DNA of 64,000 nucleotides, from the NCBI RefSeq assembly GCF_900105045.1, contig NZ_LT629739.1, positions 1,736,001 through 1,800,000 on the forward strand. Direction: 5' to 3'. Positions 25,490 through 34,578 of this stretch are shown one piece after another. Made by a program: the position numbers and the translations under genes. This DNA is from Brevibacterium picturae (GTDB taxonomy: Bacteria; Actinomycetota; Actinomycetes; Actinomycetales; Brevibacteriaceae). How positions within the stretch are numbered: position 1 is the first letter of the stretch; every line of letters starts with the position of its first letter. Under the pieces are notes generated by a model that saw only the letters and a list, made by a program, of their open reading frames with translations, did no database searches and had not been told where the DNA came from.

Positions 25490-26404
25490 TCAGACGGCCG
25501 AGGCCGTGTAGTCCGACTTCGCCCGCCGGGGCACGACGACGATGGGGACCGGAGAGTGCTGCAGGATCCGCATGGCGTGGCTGCCCAGCGACACACGCTT
25601 GAGTGCCCCGAGACCGGAGGAGCCGAGCATCATCGCTTCGGGATCTTCCCACTCCACGGCTGTCAGCGCACTCGCCCAATCCGGTCCAGTCCCGATGGCG
25701 ACGTCGGTCTCGCCGGGCTTGATCTGGAGCTGATCGATCGAGCACAGGATCTCGTCGGTGTCGCGCCGGATCACCTTTGCCCATTCGTCGATGACACCGG
25801 ACTCGACGTCGAGTCCCACACCCGCCGCCGAGACCACCCGCGACCGGGGCGCGAAGGAAGCGATGCGGAAAGGCACGCCGGACTCGGCAGAGACCATCGC
25901 TGCCCCGAGAATGAGGTCCGCCGAGGTGGACGAACCGCTGTATGCGGCAGTGATCCTCCGCAGGCGAGCGCCCGGTGCCGCCCGGTATCCCACGGGCGCC
26001 AGCGCCACCGGCAGGCTGGCGCTGTGCAGCAGCCCAGTGGAGACCGAGCCCAGTGCGATCCGCCCCGGTTTCCCATCGGCGGCGGGACCCACGACGAGCC
26101 GGTAGGCATTCTCCTTCTGGCACATCTCGAGCAGCCCCCGTCGCGATGAACGGGCACCGTGGATGACGCATTCGGACTCGATGTCATCGGGAAGGATCGC
26201 CCGCACATCGTCCAGGGCAACCTCGGCGACACTGCGCAGCTTCTTCTGGTACTCGCTCTCGAAGTGTACGGGACTCATCGGAAAGGCAGCGGAATCGATG
26301 GCCGCCGCGACGAGTCGGTGCCCGTAGGACCGCGCGAGCACGATTCCCAGTTCTACTGCAGCCCTATTGTCCTGACCTGGTGCGATGCCGACGACGATGC
26401 TCAT
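25490..26404 (-). CDS. Tandem universal stress protein (two Usp domains)
   Basis: A 304-residue protein of two Usp domains (about 1-145 and 150-300). The first ends in a degenerate nucleotide loop (GSVSTGLLHSASLPVALAP). The second keeps the ATP-binding style G-x2-G-x9-G-S/T pattern in GSSGLGALKRVSLGSHAMRILQ. Its start overlaps the stop of the APC permease by 4 bp, a common pairing in which Usp tunes a transporter. Confidence 0.88.
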   Translation of the reverse strand: MSIVVGIAPGQDNRAAVELGIVLARSYGHRLVAAAIDSAAFPMSPVHFESEYQKKLRSVAEVALDDVRAILPDDIESECVIHGARSSRRGLLEMCQKENAYRLVVGPAADGKPGRIALGSVSTGLLHSASLPVALAPVGYRAAPGARLRRITAAYSGSSTSADLILGAAMVSAESGVPFRIASFAPRSRVVSAAGVGLDVESGVIDEWAKVIRRDTDEILCSIDQLQIKPGETDVAIGTGPDWASALTAVEWEDPEAMMLGSSGLGALKRVSLGSHAMRILQHSPVPIVVVPRRAKSDYTASAV

Positions 26405-27849
26405 TGGTTTCCTCCTGTGGAATCGGATCCGTCCATGCTGTCATGTGCTGCCCGCTGTTTGCCGAGCACCGAGTTCTTACGGCCGACGATGAAGTACAGC
26501 CCAAGGATGACTGCAGTCCAGATGAGGAAGACCACGATCGTAATGACCTGGAGGTTGCTGATGATCCACAGGCAGCCGATGATCGCAAGCACCGGCAGGA
26601 CCGGGTAGAAGGGCACCTTGAAGCCGCGCTCGAGGTTGGGTTCGCGCACCCGCAGGATGATGACGGCCAGGGACACGACGACGAAGGCGACGAGGGTGCC
26701 GATGCTCGTCATCTCGGCGAGGAAGTTCAGTGGGATGAACCCGGCCAGGATGGCGATGACCACGGTGACGACGATCGTGCCTTTGACCGGGGTGAGCGTG
26801 CGCGGATTGACGTCGCCGAAGAGCTTGGGCATCATCCCATCACGCGACATCGTGAACAGGATGCGGGTCTGGCCGTAGATCGAGACGAGGGTGACGGAGA
26901 AGATCGAGATCACGGCGCCGGCGGCGACGACGGTGCCGGGCCACTTGGCACCGACGATGTTCTCGAGGATCGCCGACAAGCCGGCGCTCTGTCCTTCGAA
27001 CTCTTGCCAGGGCTGAGCCGACAGTGCTGCGATGGCCACCATGACGTAGACCGTGGTGACGATGAGGAGGGCCGCGATGAGTGCCCGGGGCATGGTCTTC
27101 TTCGGGTTCTTCGTCTCATCACCGGCGGTGGCGACGGCGTCCATTCCGACATAGCTGAAGAAGATCAGGCCGGAGCCTGCCACCACTCCGGAGAAGCCGA
27201 AGGGCGCGAAGTCCGCGAAGTTGTCGACGTTCCAGCCGGTGACTCCGACAAGCACGAAGAAGAGGAGGACGCCGATCTTCGTGCAGACCATGATGGTGTT
27301 GATGACGATCGATTCGCCCGTGCCGCGGACCAGGAGGAAGCAGCACATGGCCAGCAGCAGGATGGCCGGCAGGTTGACGACCCCACCTTCTTCCGGGGCG
27401 TAGGCCAGAGCGTGGGGAATCTCGAACCCGAAGAGGTTGAAGAGCAGCTGGTTGACGTACTGAGACCAGCCGACGGCGACCGCGGCACCCGCGACGCCGT
27501 ACTCCAGGAGGAGACAGGCGGCGACCCCCATCGCCGGCAGCTCGCCGAGCGTTGCGTAGGCATAGGAGTATGAGGAGCCGGACACCGGCACGCTGCCGGC
27601 CAGTTCCGCGTAGCAGATGACCGCGAGGCCGGCGACGAGTCCGGCGATGACGAAGGACCAGATCACCGCCGGCCCGGCCACCGGCACCGACTCGGAGAGG
27701 ATGAAGAAGATGCCGGTGCCGATGGTCGATCCGACGCCGATCATGGTCAGAGAGAACAGGCCGATCGTACGCTTGAGGTCACTCTCCGGACTCTCTCCCT
27801 GCTGTGGGACGGGCTTCACCCGGAACAGCTGCTGTCGCAAAGTTGCCAT
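26401..27849 (-). CDS. APC-family amino acid permease
   Basis: A 482-residue permease with about twelve transmembrane helices. The signature is the helix 1 break MIGVGSTIGTGIFF and the conserved helix 2-3 region SGSSYSYAYATLGELPA, as in cationic-amino-acid or GABA-like transporters. The start at 27849 is preferred over the ATG two codons earlier because GGAG lies at usable spacing. The substrate is unknown. Confidence 0.9.
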   Translation of the reverse strand: MATLRQQLFRVKPVPQQGESPESDLKRTIGLFSLTMIGVGSTIGTGIFFILSESVPVAGPAVIWSFVIAGLVAGLAVICYAELAGSVPVSGSSYSYAYATLGELPAMGVAACLLLEYGVAGAAVAVGWSQYVNQLLFNLFGFEIPHALAYAPEEGGVVNLPAILLLAMCCFLLVRGTGESIVINTIMVCTKIGVLLFFVLVGVTGWNVDNFADFAPFGFSGVVAGSGLIFFSYVGMDAVATAGDETKNPKKTMPRALIAALLIVTTVYVMVAIAALSAQPWQEFEGQSAGLSAILENIVGAKWPGTVVAAGAVISIFSVTLVSIYGQTRILFTMSRDGMMPKLFGDVNPRTLTPVKGTIVVTVVIAILAGFIPLNFLAEMTSIGTLVAFVVVSLAVIILRVREPNLERGFKVPFYPVLPVLAIIGCLWIISNLQVITIVVFLIWTAVILGLYFIVGRKNSVLGKQRAAHDSMDGSDSTGGNQ

Positions 27850-28092
27850 TGTCATTCTCCAGACTTCGTCGTCTCTCCTGCCAATGAGCACCGGGGCTGT
27901 CGATCATCGGTGATGACCGCCCGTCCTGATCCGGCACTTTCGATACAGCGACCATACGACAGTCCTGCCTCGCCGAGGTGGTGCACGGCAGAATTCGCGT
28001 CCGCGGAATTCGTTGTCCCCCCACGTTTAGGACCCGCCCAGGGGGCACATCCGCACTGACCAGTCGCGTTGGCGAACGCCTGCGAAAAACAT
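27850..28092. other. Divergent intergenic region, permease side
   Basis: Part of the 326-bp gap between the APC permease and the ArsR gene. It holds one copy of the abundant decamer CGCCGAGGTG at 27971-27980, outside any gene. No gene or clear permease promoter was found. Confidence 0.5.
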
Positions 28093-28160
28093 TATTCAAT
28101 GCAATGGTTGAATACATGTTTGTGTCGGCCTATAGTGATACTCAACCAGACGGTTGAATA
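28093..28160 (+). promoter_or_regulatory. ArsR promoter with two matching 22-bp operators
   Basis: Operator 1 (28093-28114) has arms TATTCAA and TTGAATA. Operator 2 (28139-28160) is TACTCAACC-N4-GGTTGAATA, an 8/9 match between arms. The right halves are the same nonamer GGTTGAATA, 46 bp apart. TTGAAT (28108-28113) and TATAGT (28131-28136) make a -35/-10 pair with a 17-bp spacer, so operator 1 covers the -35 and operator 2 the start of transcription. This is an autorepressed promoter for the downstream ArsR gene. Confidence 0.75.
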
Positions 28161-28175
28161 CAGATCGGAGGTTCT

Positions 28176-28604
28176 GTGTCAGACCAACTGACAAAGGTGT
28201 TCGCCGCCCTGGCCGACCCCACACGCCGAGACATGGTGGCCAGGCTGAGCGTCGCCGACGCCACGGTCAACGAGCTCGCCGAACCCTACGACGTGAGCCT
28301 CCAGGCCGTGTCGAAACACCTCAAGGTGCTCGAGGATTCGGGGCTGGTCACTCGCACCCGGGAGGCCCAGCGCAGACCGGTCCACCTCGAAGACAATGTG
28401 TTCGATCTGATGACCAAATGGATCGAGAGATACAGACAACAGGCAGAAGAACGCTACCAACGCCTCGACGCGGTCCTGGAAGCAATGAAGGACGCGGACA
28501 AGGACACGATGAATACGGACTCTGCCGCCGCCTCAGCGAGGGAATCCGAGAACGCATCGCAGACAGCTGGTGCACCGACACATCAATCACGCAAAGGAGC
28601 ATGA
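28176..28604 (+). CDS. ArsR-family regulator (metalloregulator fold, SRPBCC-associated type)
   Basis: A 142-residue winged-helix repressor starting at GTG 28176 with CGGAGG just upstream. The ArsR core (residues about 5-85) reads LADPTRRDMVARLS then DVSLQAVSKHLKVLEDSGLV. The alpha-3 metal motif ELCVCDL is absent (VNELAEPYDV instead), so it should not sense arsenic or heavy metals through that site. The last 40 residues are a hydrophilic tail. Its stop lies just before the AHSA1 gene, a pairing common in Actinobacteria. Confidence 0.88.
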   Translation: MSDQLTKVFAALADPTRRDMVARLSVADATVNELAEPYDVSLQAVSKHLKVLEDSGLVTRTREAQRRPVHLEDNVFDLMTKWIERYRQQAEERYQRLDAVLEAMKDADKDTMNTDSAAASARESENASQTAGAPTHQSRKGA

Positions 28605-28605
28605 C

Positions 28606-29100
28606 ATGACCACCACAGACACCGATTATTCGACCCTGAAGCTCGACGTCCCCGACGGAAGCCAGGCGTTGTCGATCACTCGGGATTTCGCCGCATCCCC
28701 GGACAAGGTGTTCCGGGCACACACCGACCCCGAACTGTTCGTGAAATGGTGCGGACCGGACACGATCACGAACAGGATCCGCGAGTGGGATGCGACCACG
28801 GGCGGGCACTGGAGCTACCTGGCCAGCGACGACAACGGCGAGTACGGATTCTTCGGCTCCTTCCACGAGGTGCGGGAGAACGAGCGCATCGTCCAGACCT
28901 TCACCTTCGAAGGCTTCCCCGATGCCGTGAGCCTCGAAATCCTCAGGCTCACCGACCTCGGCGATGGACGGACCCGTCTGAACTCGACGTCGATCTTCGA
29001 CTCGGTCGAATCCCGCGACGGCATGGTCGCCTCGGGCATGGAACACGGTATTCGCGAAGGCTACGACAAACTCGAGAGGATGCTCGCTGCGGGACTGTGA
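28606..29100 (+). CDS. SRPBCC/AHSA1-domain protein
   Basis: A 164-residue START-like (AHSA1) protein. Family marks are the opening LSITRDFAASPDKVFRAHTD, WCGPDT and the C-terminal helix GMEHGIREGYDKLERMLA. The start at 28606 is 6 bases after AGGAG; a second ATG at 28601 is out of frame. Such proteins bind hydrophobic ligands in a cavity. In ArsR-AHSA1 operons they may sequester or sense the ligand that releases the ArsR repressor. The ligand is unknown. Confidence 0.88.
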   Translation: MTTTDTDYSTLKLDVPDGSQALSITRDFAASPDKVFRAHTDPELFVKWCGPDTITNRIREWDATTGGHWSYLASDDNGEYGFFGSFHEVRENERIVQTFTFEGFPDAVSLEILRLTDLGDGRTRLNSTSIFDSVESRDGMVASGMEHGIREGYDKLERMLAAGL

Positions 29101-29136
29101 TCGTCAGCGGCGAACTTGTCCCATAAGCTCGATGGC

Positions 29137-30261
29137 ATGACCGAGACATACGACAGCCTGATCGCACCTGCCGAAGACGACATCGACCGCTACGATCCGG
29201 AAGCGCGCCGCTGGTTGACAGGTGCGATCAAGGCAGTCCAATCGGATGCCAAGCGATCCTCTGACACGCACCTTCTGCACGTGCCCCTGCCTGCCGAATG
29301 GGGGATCGACCTCTACCTCAAAGACGAATCGAGCCATCCCACCGGATCCCTCAAACATCGTCTGGCCCGGTCACTCTTCCTTCACGCTCTGTGCAACGGT
29401 TGGATTCGCTCCGGTCGTCCCGTCGTGGAGGCCTCCAGTGGTTCGACTGCAGTCTCCGAAGCGTACTTCGCACAGCTCATCGGCGTTGACTTCATCGCCG
29501 TCATGGCTCGGTCCACCAGCGCCCAGAAGATCTCCCTCATCGAGTTCTACGGCGGCACCTGCCATTTCGTCGACAACGCCAACGAGGTCTACACAGTCGC
29601 CGCTGATCTGGCTGCGGAGTCCGGCGGTCACTACATGGACCAGTTCACCTATGCCGAACGAGCCACGGACTGGCGCGGCAACAACAATATCGCCGAGTCG
29701 ATCTTCGATCAGATGTCGAGTGAGACCTATCCTGAACCGTCCTGGATCATCGCCACCGCCGGCACGGGCGGCACCTCGGCGACCCTGGCCAGATACGTTC
29801 GCTACACCGGCCGGGCCACCGGCATCTGTGTGGCCGATCCTGACAATTCAGCCTTCTTCGCCGGATGGCGCGACCATGATCCGGCGGCGACGACCGATCA
29901 GGGATCCCGGATCGAGGGCATCGGACGACAGCGGGTCGAGGCCAGCTTCATCCCCTCGAGCATCGATCGGATGATGCATGTTCCAGATGCTGCCGCCATC
30001 GCCTCCATCCAGCTGCTCGAGAAACTGATGGGGCGTCGCGCCGGGGCGTCGACCGGCACCGGCCTGTGGGCCGCATTCCGCATCGTGTCGCAGATGAAGG
30101 CGGCCGGGCAGAGGGGAAGTCTGGTGTCGCTGATCTGCGACCCCGGCGAGCGCTACCTCGACAAGTACTATTCGCCGGAATGGCTCACAGAGGCAGGGAT
30201 CGACACGATCCCCTACCGGGAACGCCTCTCGGAATTCATTGCCAGCGGTCGCCTTGGCTGA
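29137..30261 (+). CDS. PLP-dependent cysteine synthase-family enzyme (cysteine desulfhydrase-like)
   Basis: A 374-residue fold-type II PLP enzyme. The Schiff-base lysine is Lys73 in PTGSLKHRLARS. The substrate loop is EASSGSTAVSEAYFAQ, and the glycine-rich phosphate loop is ATAGTGGTSATLARY. The PTGSLKHRLARSLFLHALCNGW stretch is like mycobacterial L-cysteine desulfhydrase Cds1, so release of sulfide from cysteine is the best guess. An in-frame ATG at 29116 is possible, but the one at 29137 matches the family start. It converges with the GntR gene. Confidence 0.82.
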   Translation: MTETYDSLIAPAEDDIDRYDPEARRWLTGAIKAVQSDAKRSSDTHLLHVPLPAEWGIDLYLKDESSHPTGSLKHRLARSLFLHALCNGWIRSGRPVVEASSGSTAVSEAYFAQLIGVDFIAVMARSTSAQKISLIEFYGGTCHFVDNANEVYTVAADLAAESGGHYMDQFTYAERATDWRGNNNIAESIFDQMSSETYPEPSWIIATAGTGGTSATLARYVRYTGRATGICVADPDNSAFFAGWRDHDPAATTDQGSRIEGIGRQRVEASFIPSSIDRMMHVPDAAAIASIQLLEKLMGRRAGASTGTGLWAAFRIVSQMKAAGQRGSLVSLICDPGERYLDKYYSPEWLTEAGIDTIPYRERLSEFIASGRLG

Positions 30262-30284
30262 ACTCGGCTAGGCGTATTGAGCCG

Positions 30285-31067
30285 TTAGGCCGGCCTGTCG
30301 GCCATCATGGCAAAGTACGAATCTCGGCTGCGACGGACGTGCTGTCCCATCACCTCGGCGGCCTTCGTCTCCTGCCCGGCATCGATGGCTGCGATGATGT
30401 CGCGGTGTTCGGGCCACGCCTGCGGTCCTCGGCGTGTGACGTTGAGGGAGTAGAGCCATTCGATCTTGCCCGAGATCTGGCGCAGGAGGCTGACGAAGGA
30501 GAGGCTGCCGCTGAGTTCGGCGACTGCGAAATGGAAGCGCATGTTGAGCACCGCGAGATCTTCGTAGCGTTCCTGCCCGATGACGATGTCACCGGCGGCG
30601 AGGATCTCGTTGATCTCCTTGCGAATCATCCGCCAACGCTCGTCCGGGGCCTCACCGTTGCTCTGCTGCGCTGCGCGCTTCGCGGCTCTTTTGGCGGTCG
30701 CGGATTCCAGGACGATGCGAATCTCGAACAGATCCTCAGCGTCCTCGATCGGTGACGGGGCGACCATGCTGCCGCTGTAGGGCCGCGACTCGACGAGCCC
30801 CTCGGCTTCAAGGGACCGAAGCGCCTCGCGAATCGGGATGCGTGAGACCTCATACTGCTTTGCCAAGGCCGCCTCGCGAAGCTTGCCGCCAGGAGGATGC
30901 ACACCCGTGATGATGTCATGGCGGATCTTCGCGCCGACGTTGACGCTGCTCGACGTCGAGTGGGCGGATGACGATTTGGAAGCCCCGGCCACCGAGTGCG
31001 CACCGGGCGTCGCGGCAGCATTCGACGGCGAAGAGGCGTCAGACGGCGAGGAATCGGGGTCAGGCAT
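30285..31067 (-). CDS. GntR-family (FadR/FCD type) regulator of the peptide-GGT operon
   Basis: A 260-residue GntR regulator. The first 45 residues are a Ser/Ala-rich extension. The winged helix follows (GAKIRHDIITGVHPPGGKLREAALAKQ, about 46-110), then an FCD all-helical effector domain with the EIRIVLESATAKRAA start and acidic metal-type ligands. It is the last gene of the minus-strand operon and overlaps the ATPase by 8 bp. The perfect TTGTATACAA palindrome upstream of the operon is its expected site. Confidence 0.88.
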   Translation of the reverse strand: MPDPDSSPSDASSPSNAAATPGAHSVAGASKSSSAHSTSSSVNVGAKIRHDIITGVHPPGGKLREAALAKQYEVSRIPIREALRSLEAEGLVESRPYSGSMVAPSPIEDAEDLFEIRIVLESATAKRAAKRAAQQSNGEAPDERWRMIRKEINEILAAGDIVIGQERYEDLAVLNMRFHFAVAELSGSLSFVSLLRQISGKIEWLYSLNVTRRGPQAWPEHRDIIAAIDAGQETKAAEVMGQHVRRSRDSYFAMMADRPA

Positions 31068-32775
31068 TGAGCAGACCAGCCCCCGGCACGGCGGCCAGCA
31101 GCTTCTGTGTGTACTCCGCTGCCGGACGGTCGATGACGTCTCTCGTTGCGCCGGCCTCGACGACTTCTCCGCTCTTCATCACAACCACATCGTCTGCCAA
31201 GTTCGCGACAACTGCAAGATCGTGCGTAATGAACAGACAGCTCACACCCAGTCCCGACTGCAATTGGCGCAGCAACTCGAGGATCTGCTCCTGCACCAGA
31301 ACGTCAAGTGCCGACACCGCCTCATCGCAGATGAGCAGTTCGGGTTCGCTGATCAGCGCCCGGGCGATCGCTATCCGCTGGCGCTGCCCGCCCGAGAGGT
31401 CGGCCGGTCGGCGTTCGAGCATTGAGGCAGGCAGAGCCACCTGATCGAGCACCTCGGCGACCTTCTTCTTCCGCTCGGCCTGCGAGCCGATCTTGAACAC
31501 ATCGAGAGGTTCACGGATGATCCGCTCGATGCCCCACATCGGGTTCAGCGATGAGAACGGGTCTTGGAACACCGGCTGGCTAAAGCGGCGCAGAATGCTG
31601 CGCTCGACTTTGGAAGTGGCGTCGACGTTGCGACCCCCGGCCAGAACCTCGCCGCTGCTGGACTTCTCCAGACCGAGCACGATCTTCGCGATCGTCGACT
31701 TACCCGACCCGGACTCGCCGATGATCGCAGTCGTCTGCCCACGCTTGGCGGTAAAGCTCACGCCGTTGAGTGCGTGGACCTCTTTGCCGCGGCCGCGCAG
31801 CTTGTAGACCTTGTGCAGGTCGTTGACTTCAAGCACATTCGCCGAGGTGGTCCCGTCCTGACCATCACCAGAGCCGGTCCGCGCAGCAGCCGTCGCCGAC
31901 GCTGCAGCAACCGTCGCCGGCGCTGCCGTCGCCGGCGCTGCCGCCGTCGGGTTCGCCTCCCGCTCGACCACAATGCTGGGTGCGGCCTTGACCAGGGCCT
32001 TCGTGTACTCGTCCTGAGGGTTCCCGAGCACCTGCTGCGGAGTCCCGCGTTCGACGACGCGGCCTTCGTTCATGACGAGGATGGTGTCCGTCCGCTCCCC
32101 CGCGACGCCGAGGTCGTGAGTGACGAAGAGCAGCGAGGTTCCTCTTTCGGTGACGAGTTTCTGCAGATGATCGAGGATCTGCTTCTGCACCGTCACGTCG
32201 AGAGCTGAGGTCGGCTCGTCGGCGATGATGAGATCGGGTTCGCCGGACAGTGCGATCGCGATGAGGATCCTCTGCCGCATACCACCTGAGAATTCGTGCG
32301 GATAGGACCGTCGCCGGTTCTCCGCGTCGGGGATCCCCGCTTCCGTCATCAGCCGCACCACATTGCGGGTCACCTCGGCGGAATTCGACGTTCCGTATGT
32401 CCGCAGCGCGTCGGCGATCTGATCGCCCACGCGCATGCTCGGGTTGAGGCTGGCCATGGGGTCCTGCGGCACCAGGGCAATCGAACGGCCGCGCAGCGCC
32501 TGCAGGCGCAGTGGATCTGCCGACACGAGGTTCTCGCCGCGGTACTCCACGGATCCGGAGCTGACATGGCCTGCCCCGGGCAGGAGCCCGAGGATCGCAC
32601 TGATGGTCGTTGACTTACCCGATCCCGACTGGCCGACCAGCGCCAATCGCTCCCCCGGCGCCAGAGTGAATCCCACATCGTGGAGGACTGGGGTCTCGTA
32701 GGAGACCTCGAGACCGGAGACTTCGAGGACGAATTCGGACGGTTCCCCACCGCCGGTGGTCACAGTAGTCATCAT
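31060..32775 (-). CDS. Peptide/nickel ABC transporter, fused double ATP-binding protein (DppD-DppF)
   Basis: A 571-residue protein of two ABC ATPase domains. Walker A motifs are GQSGSGKST (48-56) and GESGSGKST (about 355). Signatures are FSGGMRQRILIAIAL and LSGGQRQRIAIARAL, with LIIADEPTSALD and LLICDEAVSALD as Walker B regions. A 40-residue Ala/Thr-rich linker joins the halves. The start at 32775 overlaps the GGT stop (ATGATGA). It powers import by the two permeases upstream. Single-chain DppDF fusions are common in this family. Confidence 0.92.
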   Translation of the reverse strand: MMTTVTTGGGEPSEFVLEVSGLEVSYETPVLHDVGFTLAPGERLALVGQSGSGKSTTISAILGLLPGAGHVSSGSVEYRGENLVSADPLRLQALRGRSIALVPQDPMASLNPSMRVGDQIADALRTYGTSNSAEVTRNVVRLMTEAGIPDAENRRRSYPHEFSGGMRQRILIAIALSGEPDLIIADEPTSALDVTVQKQILDHLQKLVTERGTSLLFVTHDLGVAGERTDTILVMNEGRVVERGTPQQVLGNPQDEYTKALVKAAPSIVVEREANPTAAAPATAAPATVAAASATAAARTGSGDGQDGTTSANVLEVNDLHKVYKLRGRGKEVHALNGVSFTAKRGQTTAIIGESGSGKSTIAKIVLGLEKSSSGEVLAGGRNVDATSKVERSILRRFSQPVFQDPFSSLNPMWGIERIIREPLDVFKIGSQAERKKKVAEVLDQVALPASMLERRPADLSGGQRQRIAIARALISEPELLICDEAVSALDVLVQEQILELLRQLQSGLGVSCLFITHDLAVVANLADDVVVMKSGEVVEAGATRDVIDRPAAEYTQKLLAAVPGAGLLNA

Positions 32776-34577
32776 CTGCCTGCCGCGTACCCCTGAGCAC
32801 CACGCGGGTTCGCCCCCGCAGTGACACGTCCGGAGCCAGGATCGCGGGTCACGCAGGAGAGCCTGCCCAGTTCCCAGTCGCCGGCCTTGGTCACCACGTG
32901 ACCGCGGCTGATGAGTCCGTTGATGACGTCCTCGCCGAGGCGATCCTCGACGACCGCTCCACCCGGTACCCAGGTGCGCGGCCAGAACGATCCCGCCAGT
33001 GCAGTGGTGTGCAGGGCAGGTGCGTCGATCGCCTGCTGGGGTGCGTAGCCGCCGATGAGCATGCGCAGGATCAGCAGCAGCTGCCACTGTTCCTGCTGGT
33101 CTCCGCCGGGTGAACCGAGGGCGATGATCGGCTGGCCGTCTTTGGAGATCAAGGTCGGGGTCAGCGTGGTCCGCGGACGCTTGCCAGGGGTCAGTGCTGA
33201 AGGTGCGCTGTCATCAAGCCACATCATCTGCAGGCGAGTGCCCAGGCAGAAGCCGAGCTCCGGGACGACAGGGGAGGACTGCAGCCACCCGCCGGAGGGG
33301 GTGGCGGAGATGATGTTGCCCCACCGGTCGACGACGTCGATGTGGCAGGTGTCGCCGTTGTTGACGCCGTTCTTCTGCACGGTCGGTTCGCCGATGCCCG
33401 CCTTGGCCATGGCTTCTTTGTCCGCGCCCTCGAGCACGAGAGGCGGGGTGAAGGTCGGGGCAGTTCCTTCGCGGTTGGGTCCGGGACGGAACTCAAGAGA
33501 GGCCTCGTCGGTGATGAGGACCCGGCGGCTGGCAGCATAGTCCTCGCCCAGCAGCCAGTCGAGGTCGATCTCGGCATCGCCGTAGTAGGTGTCGCGGTCG
33601 GCCATCGCGAGCTTGAGGGCCTCGAGGATCGTGTGGGCACCGATTTCGGTCGAGGGATCGAGGTGTTCGTCGTCGAAGCCGTCGAGGATCTTCAACGTCT
33701 GCAGCAGCACAGGGCCTTGGCCCCAGGCTCCGATCTTCGCAATCGAGTAACCACGGAAGTCGATCGTCACCGGGGTCTCGAAGTGGGCGTCGAATCCGGC
33801 GAAGTCCGCGGTCGTCATCACACCCGCGTGGTCACCGCCGGTCGAATGCCGGTGCGGGGTGGAGGTGAGCTTCGCAACCGCCTCGGCGACGAACCCGGAC
33901 TTCCATTCCTGACGTGCCGCAGCGACCTTCGCCGCACGACCTTCCACGCCTTCACCTGCGGCGATGAGCTTCTTAAGTACTTCAGCGTAGGGACGATTAA
34001 AGATCAGGTCGCCGGCCGCCGGGATCTTTCCCTCGGGCATCCATTGGGCGGCAGACGTCGGCCAGTGTTCGGTGAAGAGTTCCTGCACGCGTTCGATGGT
34101 GCCCACGACCCGGGCCAGGACGGGATGACCGTGTTCGGCGTAGTCGATGGCGAAGTCGAGGACCTCGGCGAGTTCCCAGGTGCCGTGGTGTTCGAGCAGG
34201 TTGAGCCAGGCGTCGACGGCTCCGGGGACTGCAGCCGCGAGTGCTCCGGCGCCCGGGACCATGTCGAGGCCTTCGCTGCGGTAGTGGGCGATGGTTGCGG
34301 CCTCCGGTGCCGGGCCCTGACCCATCATGATCTGCGGGTTCGCGGGATCCTCGGCGGTGGCGAAGACTCCGGTCATGTCACCGCCGGGGCCGTTGAGATG
34401 AGGTTCGACGACGTGGAGAAGGAAGGCTCCGGCTGCAGCCGCGTCGAAGGCGTTGCCGCCGCGTTCGAGCACGGCCTGCGAGGCGGCCGTCGCCAACCAG
34501 TGGGTGGAGGCGGCCATGCCGAAGTGGCCTTCCAGGGTGGGCCGGGTGGTGAAGGCAGCGGGTGGGGTGAACGTCAT
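32772..34577 (-). CDS. ggt: Gamma-glutamyltransferase-family enzyme
   Basis: A 601-residue Ntn-hydrolase. The start at 34577 lies 1 bp after the permease stop. The autoprocessing site is GDTCHIDVVD with Thr410 as predicted nucleophile (usually T-T/S-H). The oxyanion and glutamate-binding regions NPQIMMGQGPAPEA and LGSPGGDQQEQW are present, with NPRGAQGYAAGR at the C-terminus. No signal peptide or membrane segment is visible, unlike typical exported GGT, so it should act on imported gamma-glutamyl compounds in the cytosol. It sits inside the peptide transporter operon. Confidence 0.87.
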   Translation of the reverse strand: MTFTPPAAFTTRPTLEGHFGMAASTHWLATAASQAVLERGGNAFDAAAAGAFLLHVVEPHLNGPGGDMTGVFATAEDPANPQIMMGQGPAPEAATIAHYRSEGLDMVPGAGALAAAVPGAVDAWLNLLEHHGTWELAEVLDFAIDYAEHGHPVLARVVGTIERVQELFTEHWPTSAAQWMPEGKIPAAGDLIFNRPYAEVLKKLIAAGEGVEGRAAKVAAARQEWKSGFVAEAVAKLTSTPHRHSTGGDHAGVMTTADFAGFDAHFETPVTIDFRGYSIAKIGAWGQGPVLLQTLKILDGFDDEHLDPSTEIGAHTILEALKLAMADRDTYYGDAEIDLDWLLGEDYAASRRVLITDEASLEFRPGPNREGTAPTFTPPLVLEGADKEAMAKAGIGEPTVQKNGVNNGDTCHIDVVDRWGNIISATPSGGWLQSSPVVPELGFCLGTRLQMMWLDDSAPSALTPGKRPRTTLTPTLISKDGQPIIALGSPGGDQQEQWQLLLILRMLIGGYAPQQAIDAPALHTTALAGSFWPRTWVPGGAVVEDRLGEDVINGLISRGHVVTKAGDWELGRLSCVTRDPGSGRVTAGANPRGAQGYAAGR

Positions 34578-34578
34578 G

